A stretch of DNA of 64,000 bases from Ctenosaura bakeri (taxonomy: Eukaryota > Chordata > Lepidosauria > Squamata > Iguanidae), in the NCBI GenBank assembly GCA_948474755.1, contig CAOLHI010000356.1:744001-808000 (forward strand). The letters are read 5' to 3'. A program made the translations under genes and the position numbers. This document shows positions 22,998-33,970 of the stretch, one piece after another (position 1 is the stretch's first letter; the number at the start of each line of letters is the position of its first letter). The notes beneath the pieces are model-generated. The model made no database searches, had not been told where the DNA came from, and was given only the letters and a program-made list of their open reading frames with translations.

Positions 22998-24433
22998 GAT
23001 CTATCACTGGCATCTTCCCCTTCCTGCTACCAGTCAGCCTGCAGCAGTCCAATCAGCAGTGAGGAGGAGAGAAAGAATGAGCAGTGCAGGGCAGCTCAAG
23101 GAGAACAAGCAAGCCCAAGGGCATCACATAGGAGAGAGCTAGTCCAGGTCCAGCAAATGTAGGGGAGACTGTTGAGCAAGATGGCACAATAGAGGGTCCC
23201 CCCCCCAGGGTTCCATCAAACTTGTGTTCTTCAAATGTAGTAATTACTGGTGATATCCTGTACCATCATCATACCTATGTGACCTTCCCCCATTTTTCTT
23301 GATATTATTCAATAGTTGGGCTTGCAGAAACACTAATCTACAGTCTTTCTTCAAAGGAATGTGGTGGCCGCTTGTATCATGCACCACTTCATATCACTTC
23401 AGGTGTGGTCTGTTATTACTTGTTCCCTTTTTGTGTGAGTTATATCTTAGCTAATGAATCGATACTGATTTTAGCTGCATGCTTGGTCTTGTAGTCCTTA
23501 AGAAGACTTCTTATCTAGTGCTTCATGTCTTATGAATTGATTCTCTTTCATTGCTTCAGAAGAGTCCTTCAGCTTCTTTCAACCATTTAGAAGTCTTCAG
23601 CTGAGATCAATTTAATCATTCTGGGATGGGTGACTTTCTAAGTTTATACACTGGTGAAAATGCATTTGTGACCTGTTTATAGCTGATCCAGTAGAGATTA
23701 TTTAAATTTCTTTAACATCCCATCTAGATGTTTGGTTTGGTTTATTTTCATTCTGTAATGTTAATGATATTACCTTATTGTGCAGACATTGAAGTACAGG
23801 GAAGAAAGATTTGTCCTTTGTAGTATCATGACTGTAGGATTTTTCTTTGTGTGTTTCCTCTTTTTGGGTGAAGAGTTATGAGAGTTTGATATCTTTCTAA
23901 CTGCTGTAACTCCATCCTACAGATTACTAGGAAAGGTTATTTTTTTCTACACTTAGAATTCTGAGGTAGAATATTCTATTACACACTTCTGAACTACAGC
24001 AGATAACTTTAAGAATACCCCAAAACTACAAATCCTAGGTTTCCATGGAATATAATACCTTTTCTGTGTCTAGTAAGTGTTTTGTGAAGAACTGTCTGAC
24101 CATGAATGCTAACGCAAGAACATTTAATTTTCTCTATTTCTGAAGTAGAATCTACCATTGTCTTTTTGTATATAGAGGCAGAAACAGTGTGTGTGTGTGT
24201 GTGTGTAGGGCGGAGATCAGCTTCCCTTGCATGGATTTTCCACTGAAGATTGTATCCTTTACAGATGCATTTTATTAAAAACAAATGAGGGGGCAGATGT
24301 GACGTGATTTAGCAGCATGTGTTCTTTGAGACTTATCTATGCCTTCAATAGGAATGCATATGCCTACATGTGCGTTCTCATGGCCATCTTGATAAGACAT
24401 CTACATTTGTTCCATGTAACAGCATAGTCTACA
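22998..24433. other. single-copy DNA with minor repeats
   Basis: Includes a C-run near 23199-23207, a (GT)n tract at 24188-24206 and a possible very decayed GGCC-family MITE at about 23895-24055 (AACTACAAATCCTAGG next to TTTCCATGGAAT). Confidence 0.45.
24188..24206. repeat. (GT)n microsatellite
   Basis: About nine GT units. Confidence 0.85.
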
Positions 24434-24612
24434 GGAGTGTATCTCAATCTATCCGATGTGGGGGATCTGCATTCCCCCCCCCAGTGTATCAGAGTGGTAC
24501 CTGATTTGTGCCCATTGGCTAAAATGTTTTTCTTTCTTTCTTGGAAACTCTGTTTGGACTGGCAGCTGATGGTTTATGATCAGGTCCAGGGACCATTATT
24601 TTGAGTAGCACT
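24434..24612. mobile_element. hAT-like fragment or small non-autonomous element
   Basis: Left end GGAGTGTATCTCAATCT and right end ATTTTGAGTAGCACT are imperfect inverted repeats of the CAGTGTTTCTCAA type. The flanks AGTCTACA and GTTCTACA share 6 of 8 bases. A C-run lies at about 24474-24482 and a (CTTT)n run at 24530-24541. Confidence 0.55.
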
Positions 24613-26186
24613 GTTCTACAACATGGCTGACACAGATTAAGCAGAGACTGCTTGTCTCCTGGCAAAATTCAGATGGGAACTGCAACTGGACTGCTCCAGG
24701 CTTTTGAAATATACACAAACATGTGTCATCTCCCATGGAGCAGTTATCATATATTATGTAATTTTATGCACAAAAAAATTATATATTGATGGTAATGTAA
24801 ATGTTAAGAAATCTTGCAGTATTTTCAAAACACACATATTTTCCTATCAAAAATGTTATTATCAGAAGGAATCCAAAGTAATGTTTAAGTGAGTGTTTCC
24901 TGTTTACTTGTCTAACTTTTTGTATGTATACAATGTTTTATTGTTCTGCAAAGATAGCATCCATGGCACCAATCTTTTTCAGTATGGAATAAATTGGATT
25001 GTTTTGTTTTTGCAGCGTTGCTATTGCATTGTGCTTCATTCTTTCCTTTTGTCTCACCATGAATAGAATATAGGATCCAAAAAGGGAGAGAAGGGAAAAT
25101 CTATTCTTGCTCTTTGTGCTCTGAATTAACTCCCCTTGTTTATCAATTTCCCTAAGAGCTTTTTTTCTCCGCTATGCATTGCTTTATGCTAGATTTTTTT
25201 CAACTGGAGTGTTGTTGTTTTTCAGGCATGTAGTATTAAATTACTATTTGCTTAATTCTTCATTCTTTCCTAGTCAGGATGTAAGGACAGCAACACATAT
25301 TTCGCATTAGCTCATAGCAAAAAACACAAAAGCTGGAACAGCCATCATCCTGTGGAAAGATGAAGTGCTCAAAATGGGCAGGGCAGGGCAGAGCCAAGTT
25401 GTGTGGCTTTCCCTGAGCTGAAGATCCCGAATATTGACAGCAATATACTTGGCGTGCACTTAGAAATATTCTTTATCTCCTGAAATCCACCCAGTCTTGA
25501 CTGTCATATTAGCTGGTTTTACTTTTCTCCCACCATTGGTTGTCTTTGATCATCTGCTGTATACTCCCACTGGAGAAATTTAAGCTGAACTGCCTCTGAA
25601 CTACTTACCATGCCTAATGAATATCTGTTCAAAATTTTACAGGCATTGCTGTCAGTTTTCTTGGACAAGCTTTTCATTAGTGTTTGTGTCTACGCAGATG
25701 CACGTATGTGCTTTTTGTTTGTGAAGAAGTGAAAGAGATTTTTAGAATTATCTGCATCTCTCTTCTCTCCCCAGCCTCCCCTTTTCTATTTAGAAGATAG
25801 TGTAATAGGCATCAGTTTGGAATTGGTTTGTATTAGCCTGTGGGTCGGTATGTAATACTATCCTTTCTGATATTCTTTTTGAACATAAAGCCACATATTG
25901 GTAAAAGCAATGCGTATTTTCAGAAAGTGATACAGATTTATTTTGCCGGCTCTTGTTTTAAGTGTTGAAAACTGTGGAAGGGCAAGGAGAATGTTCTGCA
26001 AGGCAATCGCAATTGAACCGCTACATTGGGAATTTCCTGTCTTGTAGTTCCTCATTGTGCTGGCTCAAGACATTTTGCTGTTTGAAGCAGAGTCCAAATG
26101 TTACCCTTTACCCTCCAGCAAAGGCCAGCATATTCTAAGGATGTGATTCAGATGACAATTCCTGCCTTCCTCTATATCTTAGCATG
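24613..26186. other. single-copy DNA
   Basis: AT-rich, with no gene or repeat that I can support. Confidence 0.5.
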
Positions 26187-26315
26187 GGGAAAACCTTTGC
26201 CTTCCAGATGTTTAGACTCCTGCAATCCATTACTACTAACAAAATTGACAGAGGCTTCTGGAAGTTGAAGTCCAAAATATCTGGAGCGCATAAAGTTTCC
26301 ACACCCTGGTCTGAT
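26187..26315. mobile_element. small hAT-like non-autonomous repeat
   Basis: CTTCCAGATGTTTAGACTCC at the left is mirrored by AAGTCCAAAATATCTGGAGC at the right, with GAAGTTGAAGTCCAAAA in between. Same family as 14718. Confidence 0.55.
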
Positions 26316-27191
26316 CTCTCCTCATGGGCTCCCCGAAGTAGGTTGCTTAATCCTGCATGACAGAGCTTTCTCTTTAGTTGTCTTCTTTTATGTAGTACTT
26401 ATTTTTTCTAGCATACTCATGTTCTAACAGTGTTTTCACAGAGTCTCCTCTTCATTCCAGTTCTGTGCGCTGCTGTGCTGTTAGAAGACTGGCATAAGAG
26501 AACTTTCAAAACATTAAAAAATAATGGCAATTGGGAGGAAGCGTTTATTATAAGTGTGTTCGTAAGAATAATAACTTGTTTCTTTGGCTTGCATCAAATG
26601 CACTACTTTGAAGAGCTTTGAATCATCATTTCTACAGTAGCTATTTTCTCAGCTGCAAATGGGAGTTATAATTTCAAGTGGTTAAACTACAGTGAATGTA
26701 GAATTCCCTGCACAAGCAAAATCTTTATTTAATTCACATACTTTAGTCATTCACACACTCATTGCTTTCTTTTTAGTTGAAAGAAACTAAAATAGGATCT
26801 CTGATATAGAAACAGAAGCATATGATTGGAATGTTTTCCCATTCCATTTCAGGCTGGTTTAATGCAAGGGAAAACAAATATGAGAGAAGAGTGCTAGTAA
26901 TCACTGAGATTTTAGCTGCATACCCATAGCAGTGATACCATATCATCCCATGCTTAGAAAAAAGAATGATGTAAAGTGTTATAGGTCAAAGGTGATGTGC
27001 TGGTCATGAAGTAACTTTCATACTGGATGTCACTCCAAGGTAGAAAGAAGTGGTGTGCAAGTTATAGTATGTTCTCTCCAATGAGGTTTGTTTGATGGCC
27101 TACGCTGGTGGTGCTTTTAACAACAACATGATACACTGAGGTGTATGTACATACGGGGGACATTTATTTTAACCTGCCAAGACTAGACTGG
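26316..27191. other. single-copy DNA
   Basis: Nothing recognisable. Confidence 0.45.
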
Positions 27192-27262
27192 CAATGGTCA
27201 CCCAGAGGGCTTTTTCTTCAGAGGTCCTTAGACTGTGGAATGACTTGCTGGAAGAGAAGAAA
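27192..27262 (+). mobile_element. L2-like LINE C-terminal fragment
   Basis: Plus-strand translation gives QRAFSSEVLRLWNDLLEEKK, close to the RAFSxxxPRLWNxLP signature near the end of L2-clade reverse transcriptases. Only this motif survives. Confidence 0.6.
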
Positions 27263-27984
27263 TTAAGAATTCACATGCTTACAGGAAACCATGCTTGCCA
27301 GAGAATTGGAGACCACATGCTTGCAAGGAAGCCAAAGAACAAAAAAGGGAAGAGGAAGAGAACATGCAAGGGGAAGTGAGTGTTGATCAAACAAAGGAAG
27401 TTTACTCTGGGCAGTCCCCTCTGTGCCTACAATACACATGCAAACTAACTAGCCAGTTAATTAAGCATACAAAGGTTGCCACTCCCAACAATTTTCACCC
27501 TGACAAGGACACAAAACAGGAAACTTTTGGGCTCCATGATGGGGCAGCAGGCAGGAGAAAGAAAGAATGTGCCAGCTTACTTGTAGGTTCTTCTGCTCTG
27601 CCCAGTCAACAACTCTTCTTTGTAGTTGCCTGGAGGAAGCACCTCTTGATTGGACGAGAAAGAGGATGTTGTCTGTCTGGTCCAGCTGGATGGCATAAGG
27701 AATTCATTGGTGTGCCACAACCTCATTTGGCCTATATGGCAGTGTTCTGATTCTGTGATTAGTGGTCTTTGTCTTCATTTGCTCAGGGATTGTTCAATTA
27801 TTACTTTCCTTCATGTTCTTTTTCTTTTTTCTTTCTTTCTTTTTCTTTCTTTCTTTTTTTTAAAGATTGTCTTTATTGTGTATAAATCAAAGACAGAAGA
27901 TAACAACAACAACAACAAAAAGAAAAAATATAAAAACAAAAAGACCAAAAATAACCAATTATTTCAAAGCAAGTTTGGAAAACA
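27263..27984. other. spacer with simple repeats
   Basis: A 151-codon frame (27295-27750) has no domain that I recognise. A (TTTC)n tract lies at about 27822-27860 and an (AAC)n run at 27902-27919; the A-rich sequence after it leads into the L1 fragment. Confidence 0.45.
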
Positions 27985-28300
27985 GTTCGAAGAATGTTGG
28001 AAAATTAGGCAGAATTTCAGCTATTAAGAGTAATGTTCTACCCAAAATTGTATATCTCTTTTAAATTATTCATTATAAATTATTCAGTCATTATAGTTAA
28101 TATGTGGTTTGAACAATGTAAAAAAAAAATCTTTGTACATTAAATAGGGGGTAGGTAAAAAATAACCTAGAATAAGATTTAAATCTATGATGGACGTTAA
28201 AGAGAAGAGAGGATTTGCTGTTTCAGATTTCAAACTGTACTTTCTTTGATGTTTCTTGTAACCTGCTACAGTTTTGTTGGCAGTTGGTCATTGGATCAAT
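27985..28300 (+). pseudogene. L1 ORF2 fragment
   Basis: Plus-strand translation gives LGRISAIKSNVLPKIVYLF, the conserved L1 block downstream of the RT domain, then after frame changes RIRFKSMMDVKEKRGFAVSD and FKLYFF, matching the L1 pattern up to the GGLxLPDLKLY segment. At least one frameshift separates the two parts. The rest of ORF2 is missing on both sides. The protein normally nicks and reverse-transcribes at the target site; this remnant cannot. It is similar in content to the longer fragment at 42410-43340 on the opposite strand. Confidence 0.75.
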
Positions 28301-31260
28301 CAATTTGTGGCAGGGAGGAAACAGAGTCTGTATGCCTACCTTTCCCTATTCTAGAGATCTCCTTAAGGGATCTAGGGATGAAGGCCTTCAGGAACATGAG
28401 AAGCCCAAAGGAAGTTGAATCTTCTTCACTTCACCTCCAAGTGGCAAGGGAATCACATGCCTAGGTGTGATCCCATGTCCTGCTATCTTGGGTTTCACCT
28501 CTCCAACAGCTGGGAGGTGGTCCATATTATGGTAGATAGCTTGGATCTGTTTCTTTTCCTATGACAGAATTTTTCAGATGCTGTAATCAATAAAGTTCTG
28601 ATCAATCTTTTTTTCTTGTAATGTATCTTGTGTGAGGTTTTCTCTGCACCATTTTATAGCTAGGGGCACAAGATGATTTACTATTTGCTAAACAAGAATT
28701 ACCTGTGCAATGCTTTGCAGACGTGGAGCTTGCCTTTCCTGCAACTGAATGCAAGCAAGGAGGCTGCATTTTCCCATGTATCAGGGACGTCACTTCTTCT
28801 AGCCCCAGAATAATACTCAGTATGAAAGACTTTTCTTTCTGCAAGAGGTTTGTGGATGCAGTGAAGCCTTTCAGAGCTCTGGACCAGAGTGGAGTGGAGG
28901 GACTTTAAATCAAAACAGCAACTGAAAACTATCATTGCCATACCTAGCCTGGTGACATATCTTTTGGAACCACTCTCTTCAGCACCATGGTGCTGGTATG
29001 TGCAATGTTGTGGGAGTGCATCAGTTGTTACATATCTGTGGCATATCTTAGACTGCCCAGTCCCAATTATGTGACTCAGGTCAAAATGTCTCAGGCTCAT
29101 AAGAAACAATCTTGCAGCAGTTTTCAAAGCTACGAAACGTGTTGATTTAAATTCTCAACTTTATAAGTGTTTTTTTCTCTACTGAATACCAGTTGCAATA
29201 TTTTGGTCAGCCTTCATATAAGAGACTTTTAATCATTGCAGTGAATGCCTTTGTGGTAAATATATCACACTTTTTACCTCCGTATACCTTTCTCAGACAG
29301 GAAGATCTCAAAGAACAGGCCTGTGCAAGAATCTATTTCATCCCGTATAATAATGCTGCTTTCTGTCATTTCTAACTAAACCTTTCCTTAGGCATTCCAA
29401 ACTATGACTTACTGGATACTGCATCATAACTGGACCTGGGATCTTTAGAGAGCTAATTCTTCCATGTAGTAGGGTCTTTGATTCTTCTTTATCTGGTTTT
29501 GGCTGGGGGGACGGGGTATGAGCATTTTCTCTAGTGACTTATGCATATGAGTTTTTAGCAGAGTGGCCAAATCAGAAGCCTATCATTCCATTCCCTGACA
29601 TTTCAGAAAGAAATCTTGAGACCAAGGGGCAAGCTTTTGCTAAGGGGCAGGTCCTTGTGATACTACTTAGATAGGACAGGCAAAGGTTGACAGGCTAGCT
29701 AGAATTGCTTCTGAGTGAAGTGAGTGTGGAAACAAGCATGAAGAAAATCTGGGCAAAATAGACCCAGCATTTGGTTAAAATTCAGCTAACCAGATAATGT
29801 GGTAACACAGAGATGGTGATAGCATTTTTCAGTAGTCAGAGAGGCATCACTCTGAAGACTGGAGAAAAATGACAGTGAAAGAGGCATCATAAAGCCCTGT
29901 TGCCCAGGGCTACAGCTTGCATTCTGAGACCTGTGAACCATAGCTTTTAGTCTATGGAATGTGTTGGTGACATTTATCATTAATGTACATTTGTGGGGTG
30001 GGAAATAATATAAACCCTGGAACAGAAAATACTTTATTTCACTTCTGTTTCTTTTTCAAGGCAATTTATTTTAGTGTGCTGATTAAAACCACTTCTTGTT
30101 ACTGCAAAATGAATTGAACACAAATAATCTTACAAAAGATAATTTCCTTCTTAGAAGATTTCAGGAACAAATCTGTGAACGTTTAGAGCTTTTATCTAAA
30201 ATTAAAAATGGATATATCGTCCCTGAGCAGTTTAGGCAGCCCTGTTCTTTCAAGTATTTCAAGTGAAGAACCTGAAGTGATTGAGAACTTATTTCTGTAA
30301 GGATTTTTTTTACTGTCTTTTGCAGTTTAAGACCCTTTCTTAAATTCTTCTATCAATAAAGGGGATAAGATTTGGTGGATGTTGCTCTTAATGACCATCT
30401 CAGGACTAAACATACATATTACTTTCACTTTGACAATTTTCCAAGTAAATATTGCAAGACTAGTGGTTTTGTTTTCTTGTTTAGTTATGGAGTTCTCTTT
30501 CTGAATAATTTTAATATATAACCCTCAGTAGAATCTAAGGATTGTACCAACCATCTACTAACAGACCAAGTTCTTTTAGATTGTTTACCAACACTGCTAC
30601 AGCACAGATGCAAAGGATGAATGAAGAGGTGGGCAGTAACAGTGGCAAGAGTTATGGTGGTGGCTGCTGAGGACCCTGGCTTTTGCCTAGGTGTACCATG
30701 AGTGGAGCTTAGTGCTGAAATGTTACTCAGCTGGATATTACCCAGTTTCTAGGCATGCTACCTTGTGCCAGCTGGCCTAGATTTCAAACTTTCATTTAAA
30801 AAAATTATAAGTCTCTAGCCATTCTGGAAGTCAAGTTGTGCCTCAAAAGCAAGCAAACTTCTGTCTGCTTGGAAACAAAATGTCGCAGGAAAGACACCAT
30901 TATCACAAGAACTGAAAAACCAGTTAAGGAGCAATGAAGAGAGTGTGCCCATGAACTGCATGAAGCCTCCAAGCACTTTATTGCGGCCCTCAGCCCCCTA
31001 AGTTCCTGAGCGGTAGTGCAATCTAAAGCTGGAGGTGGGTTATGTGGTTGGCCACAGAAATCCAGCAACAAAGTGGGACTGACTTATTATACGGGATGAA
31101 AACCCTTCTCTTCCTTAGTCTAGTAATCTGTTCCTTATCGCAGTGACAAAGAATTGCAGTGAGAAACTGAACTAGGATAACTCCCAATGTTGGGATCCCC
31201 TCTAAACCTTTGTAAATATTTTGCAAAAATTTTGTACCATTTGGCAGCTAAAATGCTCAA

Positions 31261-31415
31261 AACTGAGTAATGGATACCTCCAACTGGGATTCTTCTTCTT
31301 GAGGACACTGCAAAATGGGGGAGGGCTGCAAAATGATGCAGCATTATTTCAAAAACAATGTGGAATTTAGGGCTGTTTATTGTGAAATTCAGGTTAAGGT
31401 ATCCATTACTCAGTT
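31261..31415. repeat. 19-bp perfect inverted repeat with 117-bp spacer
   Basis: AACTGAGTAATGGATACCT at 31261-31279 is exactly complementary to 31397-31415. Similarity fades quickly inward and outward, so this may be the core of a decayed foldback element. Confidence 0.7.
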
Positions 31416-31725
31416 CAGGAGACACATCAAAATATTGGCTTTTACTACAAAAAATGAAAAATACTGCAAAATTCCACAGTTCATAGTTATTAATTTCCCC
31501 CTAGTCTTTTGTCTGCCTTTCTCTTCCTTCAGCAAGCAGGCAAACAAGTTAAAAAAGGAGGCTCACTTGTTAAAAAAATAAAGGTTTATATATGTCCGCT
31601 GTTAAAAAATCAATGGAGAATAGCTCCTTGTTTGCTACTTTTTAACGGAAAATGACAACCCACTAAGGGATCTCTTGCTAACTTCCATCCTCATGTCTGG
31701 AAAGAAGTTACTTGTGACTCATATC

Positions 31726-31733
31726 TTTTAAGA
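31726..31733. other. 8-bp target-site duplication, left copy
   Basis: TTTTAAGA directly before the hAT terminus, matched exactly at 33497-33504. Confidence 0.9.
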
Positions 31734-31870
31734 CAATGGTTCTCAACCTGGGGGTCGGGACCCCTTTGGGGGTCGAATGACCATTTCACAGGGGTCGCCG
31801 CTCCTCAATCCTGCCCACCCTTTTAAAAGAAGGTGGCCTCACAGCCAAAGGGAGCAGTGCTTCAGAGAGC

Positions 31871-32120
31871 CCTGCGCTGGGAGGAGGGGAGAGGAGGCAT
31901 GCTGGGCGTTTCCCCGTCTTTCCCTACCTGGTGGGAAAGCACTGGAGGAGCCTGAGGTGGAGCCGGAGGTGCGGAGAGCGGGAGGAGAGAGCTGGAGCCT
32001 GAATGTTAAGGCGGAGGTGAGGAGACTGAAAGGAGAGAGCTGGAGCCGGAGCGTTAAGGTGGAGGTGAGGAGAGGAGACCCCGCGCTGGCGGGAGGGGAG
32101 AGGAGGCGTGCAGCCGGGCG
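31871..32120. repeat. duplicated GC-rich modules inside the hAT element
   Basis: CTGCGCTGGGAGGAGGGGAG near 31873 recurs as CCGCGCTGGCGGGAGGGGAG near 32081. Between them a block of about 48 bp is repeated twice in tandem (AGAGAGCTGGAGCC... at 31985 and 32034, each ending GGAGGTGAGGAG). Confidence 0.75.
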
Positions 32121-32428
32121 CAGCCAGGCGCTGCTTGGACGATCACGCCTGCACCCCCCCACACACACATGGAGGGTTTCCCCTTCAGTGTTCCCTTTCC
32201 CCCTCCTGCCGGCTTGGAGAGTCAGAGTTGCTTGCCGGGGCGAGTGAGCAGCCGGGCGCTGCTTGGACGCTGACGCCCACACCACACACACACACAGAGG
32301 GCTTCCCATTCAGGGTTTATGGTGCTGCAGCGGGACGTCTGGGAGGTAAGGCCCCGTCCCCTCACCCTCTTCGCCTCACGCTCATTCATGCCAGCGAACA
32401 GAGTTGCTTGCCGGGGCGAGTGAGCAGC
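32118..32428. repeat. second set of GC-rich direct repeats
   Basis: CAGAGTTGCTTGCCGGGGCG plus the following 10 bases is exact at 32223-32252 and 32399-32428. GCGCTGCTTGGACG followed by a CA-rich run and GAGGG(T/C)TTCCC occurs near 32128 and 32257. Stepwise segmental duplication is the simplest explanation. Confidence 0.75.
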
Positions 32429-32766
32429 TGGGCTCCGCTTGCTTTCCAAAGTGGCGGGGCTGCAGCAGCGGCGATCGCCTGGTCACCCATTCATTCTGGG
32501 CACGCCGCTCCGTGGGAGTTGTTGGTGTGGCTGTCGTCTTTGGTCCGGCAGGCAAAGGGGGAAACTTTCCTGCAGTGGATCTACCATCCAACGGGGGAGA
32601 TCGGTCCCTCCGAGACCAAGAACTCGGTTGGGAAAGGAGCAGGGGGCGTCAGCCAAGGGCTTCGGTTTGTGTAGCAAGAGCCCCCGAGGCTCCTTGGTTG
32701 GTTTTTTTTTTTTTTTTTTTTGGTTTTTTGACCTGAAAGCGCTGCTCTGATCCGTCCTGTGGACTT

Positions 32767-32920
32767 GGCCATTTCCACATTCCAGTGTTATAGAGCTATG
32801 ATTCCACTTCCACCATCCTATGGAATCCTGGGGTTTGCAGTTCAAACTGCAAACCCCAGGATTCCATAGGATGGTGAAAGTGGAATAATAGCGCTATAAC
32901 ATTCTAGTGCAGAAATAGCC
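32767..32920. mobile_element. foldback MITE nested in the hAT element, 154 bp
   Basis: Arms of about 76 bp meet near 32842-32844. The left arm begins GGCCATTTCCACATTCCAG and the right arm ends GTGCAGAAATAGCC. It has the same architecture and sequence as 2459-2638. No convincing 3-bp duplication remains, so small changes at the junctions are likely. It must be younger than the surrounding sequence. Confidence 0.82.
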
Positions 32921-33050
32921 AGGATGACTTTCTCCTCTCGCTTTTGTTGTGCGTGGACCCTTGGCGCTTGCCACACGCATGTGTTGTGTTATTCGCCCTG
33001 ACTGTCTTGCATTCCTCGCTTTTTGTATGTTCAGCGTCCGCACTCCCTTT

Positions 33051-33072
33051 AAGGGAGGGAGGGAGGGAGGGA
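33051..33072. repeat. (GGGA)n microsatellite
   Basis: About five GGGA units within the hAT element. Confidence 0.8.
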
Positions 33073-33360
33073 GTGAAACAAAACGCGTCTGCTTATGTCA
33101 CCGCCATCTTTCCTCTCTCCCTGTCCTTTCCTCCCTGCGCCTCATGTAAAATGTGGGCTGTTTCGGCATTGCCTTTGGGAGTGACTGGCTTTTTGAACTG
33201 TGGAAACCCAACATTCAGAACTAGAACTACTGCCTTAATTCTGGCATTGATGGACGCTTTCTGTGCTTAAAAAAGGGGGGAGGGTTACCAGATTTTAGGC
33301 ATTAGAAGTCTATCCAGAGCAGTGATTTAGGGCAGTGTTTCCAATCTATTCGATGTTGGA

Positions 33361-33410
33361 AATAACTAACTAACTAACCAAATAAATAAATAAATAATAA
33401 ATAAATAATA
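33361..33410. repeat. (AACT)n / (AAAT)n microsatellite
   Basis: AACT units pass into AAAT units near the right end of the hAT element. Confidence 0.8.
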
Positions 33411-33496
33411 GCGAAAATGATTTTATGGTTGGGGGTCACCACAACATGAGGAACTGTATTAAGGGGTTGCGGCATTAGGAAGGTTGAGAACCACTG

Positions 33497-33504
33497 TTTT
33501 AAGA
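33497..33504. other. 8-bp target-site duplication, right copy
   Basis: TTTTAAGA, identical to 31726-31733. Confidence 0.9.
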
Positions 33505-33599
33505 AATCCTTGATACTGTGATTGAAAAGAACATTTCTCACCCAGAAAAGTAGAAATTAATGGGATAATCTCTCAGTCTCCCCCTCCTTATTATTATGT

Positions 33600-33775
33600 T
33601 ATTTACCTTCCTCTGAAGAGGGCATGAAGGGTTCCTGATAATAACCATGTGAGATAAGGTAAGTTAGAGGACATGGTTACCCTAATGTACTGAACTTTAT
33701 AATTAAACAAAGAGTTGAATCCATATGCTGCTAGTCTAGGTTGATACTCTATCTGCTATACCTCCCCCATTAGTT
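33600..33775 (-). mobile_element. decayed MIR-like (tRNA/CORE) SINE
   Basis: AATAACCATGTGAGATAAGG...GTTGAATCC...GATACTCTATCTGCTATACC follows the reverse complement of a MIR-type SINE, with the B-box-like and A-box-like ends in the right order. Strongly diverged. Confidence 0.45.
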
Positions 33776-33794
33776 TGGTTCTCTAGATACAGTA

Positions 33795-33970
33795 GTTGCA
33801 TGCCCTTTTAATCTACAAAACAACCCTGTTAAATAGGTTACACTATATGAGAGAAACTGGCCCAGGATGATCTGATGGGACTCTTGTCAGAACAGGGATT
33901 TAAATGTGAATCACCCAATTCTACTCTGACTCTCCAGCCATTCCACTACAGTGACTTTCTAAGATGATCA
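33795..33970 (-). mobile_element. MIR-like (tRNA/CORE) SINE
   Basis: ACAACCCTGTTAAATAGGTT, then AGAAACTGGCCCAGGATGA, GGATTTAAATGTGAATC and a final CCATTCCACTACAGTG match the reverse-complement layout of MIR-type SINEs. With the previous entry this makes two copies side by side in the same orientation. Confidence 0.6.

Larger units (their letters stand above)
28301..31733. other. mostly single-copy DNA
   Basis: No exon recognised. An AATAAA followed by a T-rich run near 28590-28620 might be a remnant polyadenylation region but has no other support. A perfect 19-bp inverted repeat lies at 31261-31415. Confidence 0.45.
31734..33496. mobile_element. URR1/SPIN-type hAT element with GC-rich interior, 1763 bp
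   Basis: The left end CAATGGTTCTCAACCTGG and the complement of the right end, CAGTGGTTCTCAACCT, are terminal inverted repeats differing at one of 16 bases. The subterminal GGGTCGGGACCCCTTTGGGG (left) and GGGGGTCACCACAACATGAG (right) are characteristic of the hAT-Charlie group that includes URR1 and SPIN. An exact 8-bp duplication flanks it. The middle is not transposase: about 31840-32700 is GC- and CpG-rich with tandem duplications, followed by poly(T) (32702-32721), a nested foldback MITE (32767-32920), a (GGGA)n run (33051-33072), an AATAAAT-rich tract (33361-33410) and a second hAT-like end near 33334. It is non-autonomous. The source of the GC-rich segment is unknown: captured host CpG-island DNA, or an element leader. 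Confidence 0.88.

Noticed and set aside
27295..27750. 151-codon plus-strand frame
   Set aside because: No family motif, no splice or promoter context, and it begins just after an L2-like fragment; chance or retroelement debris is more likely.
28580..28620. AATAAA followed by T-rich sequence as a gene 3' end
   Set aside because: No upstream exon or coding frame supports a transcript; the motif is common by chance in AT-rich DNA.
31777..32674. Overlapping frames of 156 and 188 codons on the plus strand and 156 on the minus strand
   Set aside because: High GC and tandem duplications make stop codons rare. No frame is continuous across the duplicated modules and no known motif appears.
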